Shown in pieces: positions 40,922 to 49,956 of a stretch of 52,300 nt of DNA. The notes below the pieces were generated by a model, which worked only from the letters and a program-made list of their open reading frames with translations, was not told where the DNA came from and did not search any database. This stretch comes from GCA-2709075 sp964492555 (GTDB taxonomy: Bacteria; Pseudomonadota; Alphaproteobacteria; MPNO01; UBA2964), in contig CAZBKQ010000016.1 in assembly GCA_964492555.1 (NCBI GenBank), forward strand, positions 1 to 52,300, read 5' to 3'. Made by a program: the position numbers and the translations under genes. Position 1 is the first letter of the stretch, and every line of letters begins with the position of its first letter.

Positions 40922-42412
40922 TTATCCGGTCTCTTCCCCCGCTACCGGATCGAAGCCGGTCGGCAAATTGGCGGGCAAATCGAGCGCCGGGGGGCAGTCG
41001 CATTCGTGGAACTTGCCCGCGCCCGCTTCGCCCAGGAAATCGCCCTCTTCAAAGACCTTGCGGCCGCGCAGATATGTCGTGACCGGCCAGCCGGTGACCT
41101 CAAACCCCTCATAGGGCGTGTAATCCATCGCGTCATGCATTAGGCTTTGGCTGATCGTGACCCGGCGATCCCTGTCCCAGATTGTCAGATCGGCATCCGC
41201 GCCGACCGTGATATCGCCCTTGCGCGGGTGCAGCCCGTATAGCTTCGCCGCGTTGGTCGCAGTGATGGCGACAAATTCCTGCAAGGATATCCGGCCCTTG
41301 TTCACCCCTTCCGACATCAGCAGCGGCAATCGCACCTCCAGCCCCGGCACCCCGTTGGCGATCTGTTTGAAATGCGGGTTCGGCCCGGCGGCGAGCTTGC
41401 CTTGCGGATCGTCAAATCGATAGGGCGCGTGATCCGATGAAAACACCTCGAACACCCCGTCGATCAATGCTTGCCAGACAATTTCCTGATTAGCCTTGTC
41501 GCGTGGCGGCGGGCTGCACATATGTTTCGCGCCCTCCAGCCCCGGCCTGTCGAGATCATCCTCGGTCAGGAACAGATATTGCGGGCAGGTCTCGGCATAA
41601 ACCTTGAGCCCCTTGTTTTGCGCCCATTTGATCTGCTCGATCGCTTCCGCGCCGGAAACATGGACGATCAGCACCGGCACATCGACCAGCTCCGCCAGTG
41701 CGATGGTGCGATGCGTCGCCTCGCGCTCCACCAGCATGGGCCGCGCGGTCGCGTGATATTTCGGCGCGGTCAGACCGGCGGCGAGCAGCCGTTCGGCCAT
41801 CCAAATGATCATGTCGTTATTTTCCGCATGGACCATCACCATCGCACCGTCGCGGCGGGCGACGGCGAGGACGTCGAGGAATTGGCGGTCCGACAGTTTC
41901 AGCGCGTCATAGGTCAGGTAAATCTTGAAGCTGGTATAGCCGTCCCTGATCAGCGCGGGCAGTTCCTGCCCCAGAACCTGTTCGGTCGGGTCCGATACAA
42001 TCAGGTGGAAGGCATAGTCGCAGGCGGATTTCGGCCCGGCGCGGTCATGATAATCATTCACCACATCGCGCAGACTTTGGCCGCGATGCTGACAGGCAAA
42101 GGGGATGATGGTCGTGGTGCCGCCGCAGACGGCGGAGCGCGAGGCGGTAAACCAGTCATCGGCGGTCCAGATACCGGTGGAGCTGATCTGTTCGACATGG
42201 CAGTGGCTGTCGATTCCGCCCGGCGTGATCAGCGCGCCACCCGCATCGATTTCCTCCGCCGCCGCGCCGTCGATAGTGCCGAGTGCGTCGATAACGCCGT
42301 CCTTCACGGCGATGGCGCCGGTAAAGCGGTCTTCGGATGTCGCGATGTCGGCGTTGCGGATGATCAGATCGAACTCGGCCAAAATGTCTCTCCCGGTTGG
42401 TCCGGGCAGCAT
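40922..42412 (-). CDS. Dihydropyrimidinase / hydantoinase
   Basis: This 496-residue cyclic-amidohydrolase superfamily enzyme opens hydantoin or dihydropyrimidine rings. Two-metal-site ligands are visible: HCH in GGIDSHCHVEQ (near 69-71), the carbamylated Lys in YTSFKIYLTYDA (near 162), His in MVMVHAENNDM (near 195), His in VLIVHVSGAE (near 251) and Asp in FSSDHAPYRF (near 329). Length is right for the family. The annotated ATG 42412 gives a short odd leader. TTG 42382, with GGGAGAGAC just upstream, would start the protein at LAEFDLIIRNAD and may be the true start. It is divergent from the DapA-like gene. Confidence 0.92.
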   Translation of the reverse strand: MLPGPTGRDILAEFDLIIRNADIATSEDRFTGAIAVKDGVIDALGTIDGAAAEEIDAGGALITPGGIDSHCHVEQISSTGIWTADDWFTASRSAVCGGTTTIIPFACQHRGQSLRDVVNDYHDRAGPKSACDYAFHLIVSDPTEQVLGQELPALIRDGYTSFKIYLTYDALKLSDRQFLDVLAVARRDGAMVMVHAENNDMIIWMAERLLAAGLTAPKYHATARPMLVEREATHRTIALAELVDVPVLIVHVSGAEAIEQIKWAQNKGLKVYAETCPQYLFLTEDDLDRPGLEGAKHMCSPPPRDKANQEIVWQALIDGVFEVFSSDHAPYRFDDPQGKLAAGPNPHFKQIANGVPGLEVRLPLLMSEGVNKGRISLQEFVAITATNAAKLYGLHPRKGDITVGADADLTIWDRDRRVTISQSLMHDAMDYTPYEGFEVTGWPVTTYLRGRKVFEEGDFLGEAGAGKFHECDCPPALDLPANLPTGFDPVAGEETG

Positions 42413-42459
42413 AGGCAGTGTAGGGTTTCCTGACCAGAATTCAGATTTGCGGAACCGCC

Positions 42460-43416
42460 ATGCCCCTGATCGATGAAACCGCCAAAGGCGTCTATGCCAT
42501 ATCGGCGACGCCCTTCGCCGAGGACGGATCGCTCGACCTCGACAGCACGGACTCGCTGGTCGATTTCTATCTGGAATCAGGCTGCAGCGGGCTGACCATC
42601 CTCGGCGTGATGGGAGAAGCCCCCAAGATGGCGCCGGAGGAATCAGTCGCCTTCACCAAACGCGTGCTGGCGCGCGCGCGCGATATCCCGGTCGTGATCG
42701 GCGTGTCCGGCCCGGCCTTCAACCCCATGAAAGCCCTGACCGATCAGGTCATGGATTTGGGCGCGGCGGGGGTGATGGTCGCGCCGATGGGCGGGCTCAA
42801 CACCGATGAGAAGATCGAGAATTACTTTCACGCCGTCTGCGATCTCCTGGGCGATACGCCCATCGTGCTGCAGGATTACCCGCCCAGCACCGGGGTGCAT
42901 TTTTCCAACGCGTTGCTGACCCGGCTGTTCACCGATCTGCCGAGCCTGAAGATTTTGAAACATGAGGACTGGCCGGGCCTGCGCAAGGTGACAAAGTTCC
43001 GTGAGGCCGAAGCGGCGGGCGCGCATCGCCGGATATCGATCCTGGTCGGCAATGGCGGGCTTTTCCTGCCGCAGGAACTGCAACGCGGTGTCGATGGCGC
43101 GATGACCGGTTTCGCCTTTCCCGACATGCTGGTGCGGGTGGTCGATCTGCATGCGGCGGGCAAGGAGGCGGAGGCCGAGGATCTGTTCGACGCCTATCTG
43201 CCGCTCTGCAAACATGAACAGCAGATCGGTATCGGGCTGGCACTCAGAAAGGAAACGCTGCGCCGCCGGGGCGCGATCAAATCCGCCGCTACCCGCGCGC
43301 CGGGCCCGGCGCTCGACGACACGGACCGGGCGGAACTCTCCCATCTGATCGCGCGCCTCTATCGCCGCCTGGAGGAGATGGGCGAGGCAACGGATTTTTG
43401 GAGCGTCAAAGCATGA
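42460..43416 (+). CDS. DapA-family lyase/aldolase, second copy
   Basis: This 318-residue class I aldolase of the DHDPS/NAL superfamily has GLTILGVMGEAPKM as strand-2 motif. The Tyr is in IVLQDYPPSTGVHF (near 137) and the Schiff-base Lys in LKILKHEDWPGL (near 167). It is only distantly related to the 12624 copy and has a longer C-terminus. Dihydrodipicolinate synthesis is unlikely in this setting. The stop overlaps the start of the cyclodeaminase-like gene (ATGA), so the two products probably act in sequence on one intermediate. Confidence 0.88.
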   Translation: MPLIDETAKGVYAISATPFAEDGSLDLDSTDSLVDFYLESGCSGLTILGVMGEAPKMAPEESVAFTKRVLARARDIPVVIGVSGPAFNPMKALTDQVMDLGAAGVMVAPMGGLNTDEKIENYFHAVCDLLGDTPIVLQDYPPSTGVHFSNALLTRLFTDLPSLKILKHEDWPGLRKVTKFREAEAAGAHRRISILVGNGGLFLPQELQRGVDGAMTGFAFPDMLVRVVDLHAAGKEAEAEDLFDAYLPLCKHEQQIGIGLALRKETLRRRGAIKSAATRAPGPALDDTDRAELSHLIARLYRRLEEMGEATDFWSVKA

Positions 43417-44513
43417 CACTTTTCATAGACAACCCTACGGTCGAACAAATTCTCGATGTCGTTGACATCATGGAGGCATTGGAAGAAGGGCATGCGGAAC
43501 TCGGCCATGGGCGCGCCATAAACGGGCCGAAATTCCGGATCATGACGCCGGTCGATCCCTCCCATATACCCGGCGGTACATATCCCACCCACCATTCCTA
43601 TACTTCGCTTAATGGCGCGATCGAAAAATGGCGCATTACCGTTAACCGGGTCGACTCCGATTTTATCCATTATCCCGAAGTTAACGGGCTGAAGCGCGAG
43701 GTGCGCGTACCCGGCTCCCCGCGCGGCATGTTTTGCGGCTTCGTTCAACTTTATGACTCCAGGTCGGGCGAGCCACTGGCCATCGTCCATGACGGCTATA
43801 TGCAAAAATACCGGGTCGCCGGCACAGCCGCGCTTGGCACCAAATATCTCGCGAAGAAAAACCCGAAGGTGCTGGGGTTGATCGGGTCGGGCTGGCAACA
43901 GACATCGGGTGTCGAGGCGCATTGCGCGGCAGCGGATTTCGAACTGGTGAAAGTTTTCAGTCCCACACGGGAAAATCGGGAGAGCTTTGCGTCTGAATAT
44001 AGCCAGAAGCTCGGGATAGAGGTCCGGGCCGTCGATACGGCGGAAGAGGCCGTACGCGGGTCGGATGTGGTGAATACCGCGACCAACGCAGTCGACCCGG
44101 TGCTGAAGACCGAGTGGATCGAGCCCGGTATGCTGATCACCGCGATCAAGGATCCGACCGAGATCGAGCTCGAGACTTTTGAGCGCGCTGATTACATCGT
44201 CAGCAACCGTAACGGCCCGAACTGGAACCGTTTCGCCATCGGCGGCACCAACGACATTCCGGAAGGCCGGACAGACAAGTGGGGCAAATCCGATAAGGTG
44301 GATTGGGAGGCTATCCCGATGTTCGGCGAAGTGGTCGCCGGCGTCGCGCCGGCGCGCACCAGCGAGGATCAGGTGATCCTGTTTCCGGTGACGGGCGAGG
44401 GGGTGCAGTTCGGTTCGGTGGCCTACCGTCTTTATCAGCGGGCGCTGGAACGGGGCCTGGGAACAGAAGTCGATACCACCCTCTGGCTGCAGGACGCCAA
44501 ATACATTCCTTGA
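43413..44513 (+). CDS. Ornithine cyclodeaminase / mu-crystallin family protein
   Basis: This 366-residue NAD(P)-binding protein has the Rossmann loop VLGLIGSGWQQTSGVEAH in place of the usual GxGxQ..., the arginine-containing QKYRVAGTAALG, and SDVVNTATNAVDPVLKTEWI. The family includes ornithine cyclodeaminase, ketimine reductase and alanine dehydrogenase-like imine reductases. ATG 43413 overlaps the preceding gene by 4 bases. The earlier in-frame codon at 43398 is less likely. A binding-protein-like gene follows after 17 bases. Imine reduction or amine loss from a pathway intermediate is plausible. Confidence 0.87.
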   Translation: MTLFIDNPTVEQILDVVDIMEALEEGHAELGHGRAINGPKFRIMTPVDPSHIPGGTYPTHHSYTSLNGAIEKWRITVNRVDSDFIHYPEVNGLKREVRVPGSPRGMFCGFVQLYDSRSGEPLAIVHDGYMQKYRVAGTAALGTKYLAKKNPKVLGLIGSGWQQTSGVEAHCAAADFELVKVFSPTRENRESFASEYSQKLGIEVRAVDTAEEAVRGSDVVNTATNAVDPVLKTEWIEPGMLITAIKDPTEIELETFERADYIVSNRNGPNWNRFAIGGTNDIPEGRTDKWGKSDKVDWEAIPMFGEVVAGVAPARTSEDQVILFPVTGEGVQFGSVAYRLYQRALERGLGTEVDTTLWLQDAKYIP

Positions 44514-44530
44514 AAGGACAGGAGTAACTC

Positions 44531-45451
44531 ATGCGCATCGCTTCCGTCGATCTTGTCAGTAATACCTGTTTCCCGGCCCTTGCCGCGGATGAGCTTGGCT
44601 TTTTCCGGGAAGAAGGCGCGGATGTCGAGATTACGCTTGTGCCCGCCATGGGCTCGACAGCGGCGCTGAAACAGAACGCGGCGGATGCGATGATCGCCGG
44701 GTCCGTCCATGACGTGCTGACCGAATTCGATCACTGGCGGGGGGCGAGCATTTGCGTGGCGCTGTCGCAAGGCACGCCCTGGCTGTTGACCATGCGCAAG
44801 GATTTCGAGGCCGAACGCGGCGATTTTTCGGCGCTCAAGGGCTGCACCCTGACCGCAGCGCCGGGGCCTGATCTGGCTTTCAAGCAGGTATTGCGGGCGG
44901 GCGGCATCGATCCCGACAAGGATGTGGAGATCATCGATCTGCCGGGCGCGCATGGCGGCAATGTCTCGTTCGGTGTGTTCGCGGCGGAAGGGTTGCTAAG
45001 CGGCCTGATCGACGGGTTCTGGGCCAATGCGATGGGGGCGGAAAAGGCCTCTGATGCCGGGATCGGCAAGGTGCATGTCGATGTCAGGCGCGGTGATGAT
45101 CCGGGTGAGACGCGTTTTTTCACCTTCGCCGGGCTGGTCGCGCGGGACGATTTTATTGAACGCGAGGGCGAGCAGGTCGATGCCGCCATCCGCGCCATTG
45201 TACGCGCGCAGGCCGCGCTGCGTGAGGACCCTTCCCTGGCCCGTAAGGTGGGCGAGGGCAAGTTCCCGCCGGATTCAGCGGCGCTGATCGCCAATGTGAT
45301 CGAACGCGACGCCGAATTCTACGATCCGGTGATAACGGAAGAACGCGTTGAAAAGCTCAACGCCTTCGCGCAATCGATCGGCCATATCGGGCGTCCCGTG
45401 CCCTATGAACAGGTCGTCGCGATGCGGTGCCGGGAGTTGTGGGACCGCTGA
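44531..45451 (+). CDS. NMT1/THI5-like (SsuA-type) protein without signal peptide
   Basis: The 306 residues have the two-lobe binding-protein fold: LVSNTCFPALAADELGFFRE, VPAMGSTAALKQNAADAMIA, and LKGCTLTAAPGPDLAFKQVL. This resembles receptors of aliphatic sulfonate/pyrimidine ABC importers. It starts MRIASVDLVSN with no leader, and no permease or ATPase gene is adjacent. It may therefore be a cytoplasmic ligand-binding or enzymatic relative. GGACAGGAG precedes the ATG. It is last in the DapA-like/cyclodeaminase-like run. Confidence 0.78.
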   Translation: MRIASVDLVSNTCFPALAADELGFFREEGADVEITLVPAMGSTAALKQNAADAMIAGSVHDVLTEFDHWRGASICVALSQGTPWLLTMRKDFEAERGDFSALKGCTLTAAPGPDLAFKQVLRAGGIDPDKDVEIIDLPGAHGGNVSFGVFAAEGLLSGLIDGFWANAMGAEKASDAGIGKVHVDVRRGDDPGETRFFTFAGLVARDDFIEREGEQVDAAIRAIVRAQAALREDPSLARKVGEGKFPPDSAALIANVIERDAEFYDPVITEERVEKLNAFAQSIGHIGRPVPYEQVVAMRCRELWDR

Positions 45452-45596
45452 TCGTTGCTCGTAAAAATTAAATAAGTCGTTGTTTTATCAGCGCTATTCA
45501 CCTTTTCAGGAGTGTTGAGACGATGTAGGGTCGCCCCTGTGGTTGGCATCACGCGGTGACTGTCCAAGGGTATAGCACCGCCATCTGGGGGATTTC

Positions 45597-46214
45597 ATGT
45601 TCAAGTCTGTCTCGCGTGCTTGCGCGGCGCTTCTTTTCTTTTTTCTGGTCACACCGGTCAGCGCGGCGCTTGTCGTCGATCAGGATCACATGCTGTATAA
45701 CAGCGAAATCAACCGGCTTCAGAGCACCCAGGTTATCCAGTCCTTCCGGCAAGCCGCCGATAATATAGCCGGGATCAGGGCACGCTTTGGAAACAGTAGC
45801 GGAACGGCGATTACCACGGATGTGACGGTGACATTGTTCGACGGACTGCCGGCCAGCACCCCGGCGGCGCTTGCCTCCGCGACCGTGACGGGTGTCTCCT
45901 TGGGTTTCGGCGGAGAGATCGAGCTTGATTTTCTTTGGGCCGTGATCGGCATTACCCCGGAAACGGAATATTTTCTTGAGTTCACCGGCACGGACCCCGA
46001 TATCTCGATCATGGGAATCAATGCGGGCAATTCGTACTCCCGCGGCGATTATTATCATGGCGACACCTTGCTGGGGAAATTACCCGATGCCGCGTTTCAG
46101 ACCTATGCGGATGATACGTTCGGCGCGGCCGAAGTCCCGGAACCGGGCGCGCTCGGGATCGCCGGGATCGGGTTGGCCGGAATAGTCCTGATGCGGCGCC
46201 GCAAGCGCGGTTGA
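45597..46214 (+). CDS. PEP-CTERM surface protein
   Basis: This 205-residue exported protein has a signal peptide ending PVSAA near residue 24. A middle domain is rich in Thr, Ala and Gly. The C-terminus is a textbook sorting signal: EVPEPGALGIAGIGLAGIVL then RRRKR. Proteins of this kind are processed by exosortase and appear on the surface or in the extracellular matrix. I see no exosortase gene here. It is preceded by 145 bases without a gene and is convergent with a VOC gene (4 bases apart). Confidence 0.88.
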   Translation: MFKSVSRACAALLFFFLVTPVSAALVVDQDHMLYNSEINRLQSTQVIQSFRQAADNIAGIRARFGNSSGTAITTDVTVTLFDGLPASTPAALASATVTGVSLGFGGEIELDFLWAVIGITPETEYFLEFTGTDPDISIMGINAGNSYSRGDYYHGDTLLGKLPDAAFQTYADDTFGAAEVPEPGALGIAGIGLAGIVLMRRRKRG

Positions 46215-46218
46215 GGGG

Positions 46219-46680
46219 TCAGGGCTGGGGCTTCGGCGATTGCTGAAGCTCCAGTACGATACCGTCGAGATTGCGGGTATAGACTACCTTGCCCCCTTTG
46301 CGTGGGCCGGCGGACGGGCTGGCAGGCGGGTTGAGGGCTTCAAACCCGCCTGCACGAATGGCAGCGAGGCACGCATCAACATCATCAACCTCGAGCGCAA
46401 GATGCATAAAGCCGGCATCGCAGGCGCGCAGGTCGGAAACCTTGCGGTCATCCGGGCTGTGATATTGCAGCAACTCGATCTTGTGACCGGGCAGATCAAC
46501 AAAGGCAATGTCCATGGCCGCGCCCTCAACTCCGGTAATCTGTTCGGTCAGCGGGCAGGAATGGCTTGTCTTTTCCGTCACCGGAAAGCCCAGCACATCG
46601 CGAAAGAACGCAATCGTCCGGTCGATATCCGATACCGTCATCCCGGTATGGTTGGTGTTGAGGATTTTGAAGTCGGGCAT
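46219..46680 (-). CDS. VOC family protein, lactoylglutathione-lyase-like
   Basis: This 153-residue VOC protein has His in NTNHTGMTVSD, a second His in AGFMHLALEVDD, and Glu in GIVLELQQSP, the His-His-Glu metal set. The segment IAFFRDVLGFPVTEK is typical of glyoxalase-I-like proteins. Substrate unknown. It is downstream of the isochorismatase-like gene in the same direction (20 bases), so the two are likely co-transcribed. Confidence 0.82.
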   Translation of the reverse strand: MPDFKILNTNHTGMTVSDIDRTIAFFRDVLGFPVTEKTSHSCPLTEQITGVEGAAMDIAFVDLPGHKIELLQYHSPDDRKVSDLRACDAGFMHLALEVDDVDACLAAIRAGGFEALNPPASPSAGPRKGGKVVYTRNLDGIVLELQQSPKPQP

Positions 46681-46700
46681 GGCGGGCGACGGACCGCTTC

Positions 46701-47402
46701 CTAACTCGCCATGCGCTGCGGGGTCATCCCCTCCAGATGGGCAATCACGTCCTTGAGCTTCATCACATCGGCATATTTATGATGCATATCGAACAGATTG
46801 ACCTTGTGATTGATGGCGGTGCGGTCATAGCAGCACTCCTCCACCAGCGTCACATGAAACCCGTTGGCCTTGGCATCCTGAACGCCGGCGCGCAGACAGC
46901 CGGATGTCGTCCCGCCACCGACAATCAGGCTTTGAATGCCGAGATTGACCATGTGCGACATCAGCGGTGTGCCGTAAAAACAACTCGCCCGCTGTTTATA
47001 GACGACCAGATCGTCTTCTTCCGGGGCCAGCTCCGGCAGAATGTCATAGGCGTTGTCGGTTTCGGTCATGGTCACCCGGTTGGTCGGGCGCCCTTTTTCC
47101 GCGTGGCTTCGCACATCGCCGGTCGAGTACATCACCGGCAGCCCGGCAGCGCGCGCTGCTTTCAGGAGTTGCTTGCCGGGTTCAACCATGGCCCAGGCGC
47201 GTTCTCCGCAGGAACTCGGATGACCCTTGATGACATCAACGACCTTTTGCTGCCCGCCGTCATAGCTCGCCTGATAGACATCAATCATCAATACGGCTGC
47301 ATTGGGGCCGACTTTCAATGGGCGTTCATAGGCGCTGTAAATCTCCAGCGTCTCCTCATCCATGATGTCGGCCCAGCAATAATCCTCAAATTTTCTTACC
47401 AT
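46701..47402 (-). CDS. Isochorismatase-like cysteine hydrolase, N-carbamoylsarcosine-amidase type
   Basis: This 233-residue enzyme has the triad of the family: Asp in AVLMIDVYQASYDGG, Lys in DLVVYKQRASCFYGT and Cys in VGGGTTSGCLRAGVQDA. The TTSGC.RA stretch and the YKxRASxFxGT segment recall N-carbamoylsarcosine amidohydrolase, which releases ammonia and CO2 from N-carbamoyl compounds. That fits the hydantoinase and creatinase-like genes elsewhere in the window. Start: ATG 47402 with AGAAGG upstream is preferred over the longer frame, which overlaps the AceE-like gene end. The amidase role is inference. Confidence 0.85.
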   Translation of the reverse strand: MVRKFEDYCWADIMDEETLEIYSAYERPLKVGPNAAVLMIDVYQASYDGGQQKVVDVIKGHPSSCGERAWAMVEPGKQLLKAARAAGLPVMYSTGDVRSHAEKGRPTNRVTMTETDNAYDILPELAPEEDDLVVYKQRASCFYGTPLMSHMVNLGIQSLIVGGGTTSGCLRAGVQDAKANGFHVTLVEECCYDRTAINHKVNLFDMHHKYADVMKLKDVIAHLEGMTPQRMAS

Positions 47403-47481
47403 TACCTTCTGCCTTCCCGTCAGCTTTTCACTCAGGAAAGGGTCTGACAGACAAGCGCAAATTTCAAGGGGTTTGGTGGGG

Positions 47482-49812
47482 CTAACAGGCAATGAGGCGG
47501 CGGCCCGTGGTCAACGCATCAACGCGGGCGACAATCGATTCCGCATCAATTCCGAAATGTCGATAGAGATCATCAATCGTCCCGGTCTGACCGAAGCGGT
47601 CGACGCCGAGCGCGATGGTCTGGTGGCCATAAACCGATCCCAGCCAGGAAAGCGTTGCCGGATGGCCGTCAATCACCGTGACGAGCCCGCAATGGGCGGG
47701 CAATCCGGCCAACAAACTTTCTGCATGGGAATGAATATCGGTTTGTCCTGCCGCGCGGGCGTCCTGCGCCTTGCGCCAGCCGTCATTCAACCGGTCGGCG
47801 GAGGTAATTGCCAGCACGCCGACATCGCGCCGGTCATTGCCGATCATGCCTGCGGCGGTGATGGCTTCTGTGGCAACGGCCCCCTGATAGGCAATAACCA
47901 GATCGCAGTTGGGACCGGGTTTGCGCCACCAGTAACCACCATCAATCACACCCTGACGAAAGGTATCATCACGGCGGATGGCGGGTTGTTCCTCGGAGCG
48001 GGTCGAGAGGCGCAGATAGACCGACCCGCCGTCATCTTCCTGCATGTGGTTGAATCCCCAGCCCATGATTGCGGCCAGCTCGTCAGCGAATGCAGGCTCA
48101 AAACTTGTCAGCCCGTCCTGACTCATCCCGATCAACGGCGTGCCGATCGATTGATGCGCGCCGCCTTCCGGGGCCAGCGAAACGCCCGATGGTGTGCCGG
48201 CAATCATGAAGCGGGCATCCTGATAGCAGGCATAGTTGAGCGCATCGAGCCCGCGCGCGATGAAGGGGTCATAGACAGCACCGACCGGCAGCAGCCGCTT
48301 ACCGAACAGCGAATGGGACAGCCCCGCTGCGCCCAGCAACAGGAACAGATTCATCTCGGCAATGCCCAGCTCGATATGCTGTCCGTCTGGACCAAAGCGC
48401 CATTTCTGGGCGGAGGGGATACGTTCTGCCGCAAACAGGTCACTTTCGCCCTGCCGTGCAAACAGGCCTTTGCGGTTTACCCAGCCGCCGAGATTGGTCG
48501 AGACCGTCACATCGGGGGAGGTGGTGACGATCCGGTCTCCGAACTCGCTTTCATCGCGGGACAGCGCGTGCAGGATCTTGCCAAAAGCGGCCTGGGTCGA
48601 GATTTCCTGCCCCTCCGGCACGGCAATCTCCGGCGTCTCTATCACCGGCGCGCTGTGCCGACGCGGACTGCCTGCAAAGAACGGCACCGTCTCGATAAAT
48701 TTCCGCAAGGCTTCCGGGTCAGAAACGGTCGAGAATTTTTCCCATTCCTCACCCTCGGTGACACCCATCTGGTCCTGCCAGTCAGCCATTTGCTCAGGAT
48801 TCATCAGCCCGGCATGATTATCCTTGTGACCGGCCAGCGGGGTTCCCCAACCCTTGACCGTATAGGCGAGAAAACAGGTCGGCTTGTCGCTGCTGTTGGC
48901 ATCAGCAAACGCATCGCGCAAAGTCTCGACACAATGCCCGCCCAGATTCTCCATCAGGGCGGCGAGTTCCGCGTCATCGCGCTTTGCAATCAGGCTGGAA
49001 AATTCATTCTGGTCACCCAGATCATCCATCAGCCGCTCACGCCAGGCCGCACCACCCTGAAACGTCAGGGCGGAATAAAGCTGGTTCGGGCAGTTATCGA
49101 TCCAGTCGCGCAGCCGATCACCGCCCGGCTCCTCAAAGGCCGCTTGCTGCGCCGCGCCATATTTCAGCCGCACAACATCCCAGCCGAACGCGCCGAAAAT
49201 ATCCTCGATCCGCTGCCACAAGCCTTCGCGCACGACGCCATCCAGTGACTGGCGGTTATAATCGATGATCCACCAGCAATTACGCAGATCGTGCTTCCAC
49301 CCTTCCTGCAGGGCTTCATAGATGTTGCCTTCATCCAGCTCCGCATCGCCTGCGAGCGCGATCATGCGGCCGGTCCTCGCGTCTTCGCCCCATTTCTTGG
49401 CAGTGATAAAATCCTGCACGATGGAGGCAAAGGCAGTGATGGCGACACCAAGACCGACTGAACCGGTCGAAAAATCCACATCATCGGTGTCCTTGGTCCG
49501 GGACGGGTAGGATTGCGCGCCGCCCAACCCCCGGAAGTTCTGCAGTTTTTCCAGCGGCTGATTGCCCGCCAGATACTGCATGGCATGAAAAACCGGCGCG
49601 GCATGTGGTTTGACCGCGACCCGGTCTTCCGGCCGCAAGGCGGAAAAGTAAAGCGCCGTCATGATGGAGACCATTGAGGCAGAAGACGCCTGATGACCGC
49701 CGACCTTGATGCCGTCCACCGTATCCCGCAGATGATTGGCATTGTGGATTGTCCAGTGGGACAGCCACAAGAGCTGTTTTTCAATGGCTTTCAGATGCTT
49801 TGTGTCGGTCAT
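47482..49812 (-). CDS. AceE-like E1 enzyme (transketolase-type, thiamine diphosphate)
   Basis: This 776-residue protein has a first domain with GDAELDEGNIYEALQEGW (near 155-172) and DYNRQSLDG, the thiamine-diphosphate/Mg motif in the style of homodimeric pyruvate dehydrogenase E1 rather than of classic transketolase. HNANHLRDTVDGIKVGGHQA at the N-terminus also fits. Motifs ELGIAEMNLFLLLGAAG and TVIDGHPATLSWLGSVYG mark the second and C-terminal domains. It is about 100 residues shorter than E. coli AceE, and no E2 or E3 genes adjoin. It is divergent from an Lrp/AsnC gene that probably controls it. The substrate could be pyruvate or another 2-oxo acid. Confidence 0.85.
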   Translation of the reverse strand: MTDTKHLKAIEKQLLWLSHWTIHNANHLRDTVDGIKVGGHQASSASMVSIMTALYFSALRPEDRVAVKPHAAPVFHAMQYLAGNQPLEKLQNFRGLGGAQSYPSRTKDTDDVDFSTGSVGLGVAITAFASIVQDFITAKKWGEDARTGRMIALAGDAELDEGNIYEALQEGWKHDLRNCWWIIDYNRQSLDGVVREGLWQRIEDIFGAFGWDVVRLKYGAAQQAAFEEPGGDRLRDWIDNCPNQLYSALTFQGGAAWRERLMDDLGDQNEFSSLIAKRDDAELAALMENLGGHCVETLRDAFADANSSDKPTCFLAYTVKGWGTPLAGHKDNHAGLMNPEQMADWQDQMGVTEGEEWEKFSTVSDPEALRKFIETVPFFAGSPRRHSAPVIETPEIAVPEGQEISTQAAFGKILHALSRDESEFGDRIVTTSPDVTVSTNLGGWVNRKGLFARQGESDLFAAERIPSAQKWRFGPDGQHIELGIAEMNLFLLLGAAGLSHSLFGKRLLPVGAVYDPFIARGLDALNYACYQDARFMIAGTPSGVSLAPEGGAHQSIGTPLIGMSQDGLTSFEPAFADELAAIMGWGFNHMQEDDGGSVYLRLSTRSEEQPAIRRDDTFRQGVIDGGYWWRKPGPNCDLVIAYQGAVATEAITAAGMIGNDRRDVGVLAITSADRLNDGWRKAQDARAAGQTDIHSHAESLLAGLPAHCGLVTVIDGHPATLSWLGSVYGHQTIALGVDRFGQTGTIDDLYRHFGIDAESIVARVDALTTGRRLIAC

Positions 49813-49939
49813 GTCTCGCGCCCCGGAGTTTGATGTGTGAAGCAGCGTATTTTTATGACAGGGGGCGTTAGAGAGTCCTTGCTACTTTCGCGTTGTTTGG
49901 ATTATTATTAGGGAATAAATATATTTTTATTATAAAATA

Positions 49940-49954
49940 TAGGGAAAAACCCTA
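49940..49954. promoter_or_regulatory. Palindrome in the divergent AceE-like / Lrp promoter
   Basis: TAGGG and CCCTA flank AAAAA two bases before the Lrp ATG. The preceding 40 bases are extremely AT-rich (long A/T runs with a further AGGGAATAAAT). Lrp-type proteins bind such AT-rich sites and often repress their own gene. No good Shine-Dalgarno is visible, so binding here would also cover the ribosome site. Confidence 0.45.
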
Positions 49955-49956
49955 AA

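Noticed and set aside
43398..43412. Earlier start for the ornithine-cyclodeaminase-like gene
   Set aside because: It would overlap the DapA-like gene more deeply and adds residues not typical of the family; the ATGA overlap at 43413 is the usual coupling.
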